From DATCLA01 sp036564195 (lineage in GTDB: Bacteria; Bacillota; UBA4882; UBA8346), in contig DATCLA010000295.1 in the NCBI GenBank assembly GCA_036564195.1, positions 1-6,504 of the forward strand: a DNA stretch of 6,504 bases, given 5' to 3'. Of this stretch, positions 5,605 to 6,504 are shown in pieces. The notes below the pieces were generated by a model that searched no databases, was not told the DNA's origin, and was given only the letters and a program-made list of their open reading frames with translations. The position numbers and the translations under genes were made by a program. Positions within the stretch are counted from its first letter, which is position 1. Each line of letters opens with the position of its first letter.

Positions 5605-6471
5605 CTAGCGGGGGAAACCTTCACCTAACACTTCCCGGACATCAGTAATGATTACAAACGCATCAGGATCGGTTCGGTTGACTAACTCTTTAAGCTTGAC
5701 CTCCTCAGCCCGGGAGATTACCGCCAAAATCACCTGTTTGTTTTTTGTGGAATATAACCCCTTTCCCATTAAACCGGTTGCGCCCCGGTTTAATTCCTGA
5801 ATAATTTTCCTGCCGATGGCCTCGGAGTGATCGGAAATAATGAAAGCTGCTTTAGCATAATTCCAACCTTCTAAAACCGTGTCCAAAAATTTGCTGGTTA
5901 CAAAGATGGTAATAATGGCATAAAGCGCCAATTCGGTGCTGTGAAAGACCAGTCCGGCCAGGCCAACCACAAAGCCGTCAAACAAAAACAGTGAATAGCC
6001 TACGGAGATCCCGGTAGCCCGATTGAACAATTGGGCTGCCAAATCCGTCCCTCCGGTAGTACCTCGGAAGCGGAAGGCCAGCCCCATTCCCACACCGGTA
6101 ATTACCCCGCCATAGAGCGAAGCTAATAGCGGGTCATCAGTTAACGGCTTCAAGTGGATCAGCGTGCCCCAAAATTCGGTCATCAGTGAAATCATCAGCG
6201 AACCGAATAGCGTTTTACCGCCAAAATGGGGACCAAAGGCCCAAACACCGGCTAAAAAAAGGGGGACATTGAGAACCAGCATTGTCAGGGAGACCGGAAT
6301 TTTCCAGAGATGATAAAGGATGACGCCGAGTCCACTGACACCGCCGGCGGCAATTTTATTAGGAATCAAAAACCACACCAATCCCAAAGCAGTAAGGGTT
6401 ACGCCGACCGTAATTCCTAAATAATCAATAAATTCTTGCCAAATCTTTCTCCAGACTATGTTTTTAAACAT
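5605..6471 (-). CDS. YitT-family membrane protein (YitT_membrane + DUF2179)
   Basis: This is an integral membrane protein of about 288 residues with the family's usual two-part build. In the 290-residue numbering from an upstream GTG, hydrophobic segments lie at about 20-38, 45-58, 63-82, 88-108, 118-136 and 160-200. They carry the signatures FLIPNKIAAGGVSGLGVIL (36-54) and FRFRGTTGGTDLAAQLF (135-151). Residues about 205-290 form the cytosolic DUF2179 region, with RGATGLMGKGLYSTKNKQVI (231-250), DPDAFVIITDVREVLGEGF (270-288). The family is widespread in Bacillota and its transported substrate, if any, is not established. I prefer the ATG at 6469-6471, with AAGGGGT (6479-6485) about 7 nt upstream; the GTG at 6475-6477 is the alternative. 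The promoter lies outside the window. Confidence 0.93.
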   Translation of the reverse strand: MFKNIVWRKIWQEFIDYLGITVGVTLTALGLVWFLIPNKIAAGGVSGLGVILYHLWKIPVSLTMLVLNVPLFLAGVWAFGPHFGGKTLFGSLMISLMTEFWGTLIHLKPLTDDPLLASLYGGVITGVGMGLAFRFRGTTGGTDLAAQLFNRATGISVGYSLFLFDGFVVGLAGLVFHSTELALYAIITIFVTSKFLDTVLEGWNYAKAAFIISDHSEAIGRKIIQELNRGATGLMGKGLYSTKNKQVILAVISRAEEVKLKELVNRTDPDAFVIITDVREVLGEGFPR

Positions 6472-6504
6472 CTTCACTACCCCTTTCCTGCGGTGCCCTT
6501 GGAG

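Overview
The window looks like an ordinary chromosomal stretch from a low- to moderate-GC Gram-positive lineage (Bacillota, probably Clostridia-like or a neighbouring deep branch). The evidence is strong purine-rich Shine-Dalgarno sequences, several TTG/GTG start options, short sigma-A-like promoters, a YitT/DUF2179 membrane protein, and a compact histidine cluster with monofunctional hisB. The exact taxon cannot be fixed from the sequence alone.

Layout: positions 1-1368 are on the + strand. They hold a secreted CsgG-like protein with a FlgT_C-like tail, then rpsT (ribosomal protein bS20) with its own promoter and a strong terminator at about 1403-1434. Everything from 1471 to the end is on the - strand. 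In transcription order this is a YitT-family membrane protein (6471-5605), a single-domain CheY/Spo0F-like response regulator (5366-4971) with its own terminator, and the histidine genes hisD-hisB-hisH-hisF (4807-1471). The his genes converge on rpsT, and one hairpin with U-rich tracts on both sides probably terminates both.

How the genes work together: HisB (imidazoleglycerol-phosphate dehydratase), HisH plus HisF (the glutamine amidotransferase and cyclase halves of imidazole glycerol phosphate synthase) and HisD (histidinol dehydrogenase) cover the middle and last steps of histidine synthesis. hisD, hisB and hisH are separated by only 3 and 7 nt and hisH from hisF by 24 nt, so they should form one transcript. 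hisG, hisA, hisI, hisE, hisC and a histidinol-phosphatase are not in the window. The absence of hisA from its usual place between hisH and hisF is the most notable gene-content observation.

No clearly new system is visible. The points worth a second look are the missing hisA, a sigma-H-like promoter overlapped by a palindrome upstream of the response regulator, the lipobox-less CsgG/FlgT_C-like architecture, and direct repeats around the candidate hisD promoter. There is no CRISPR array, insertion sequence, phage gene, tRNA, rRNA or recognisable riboswitch.
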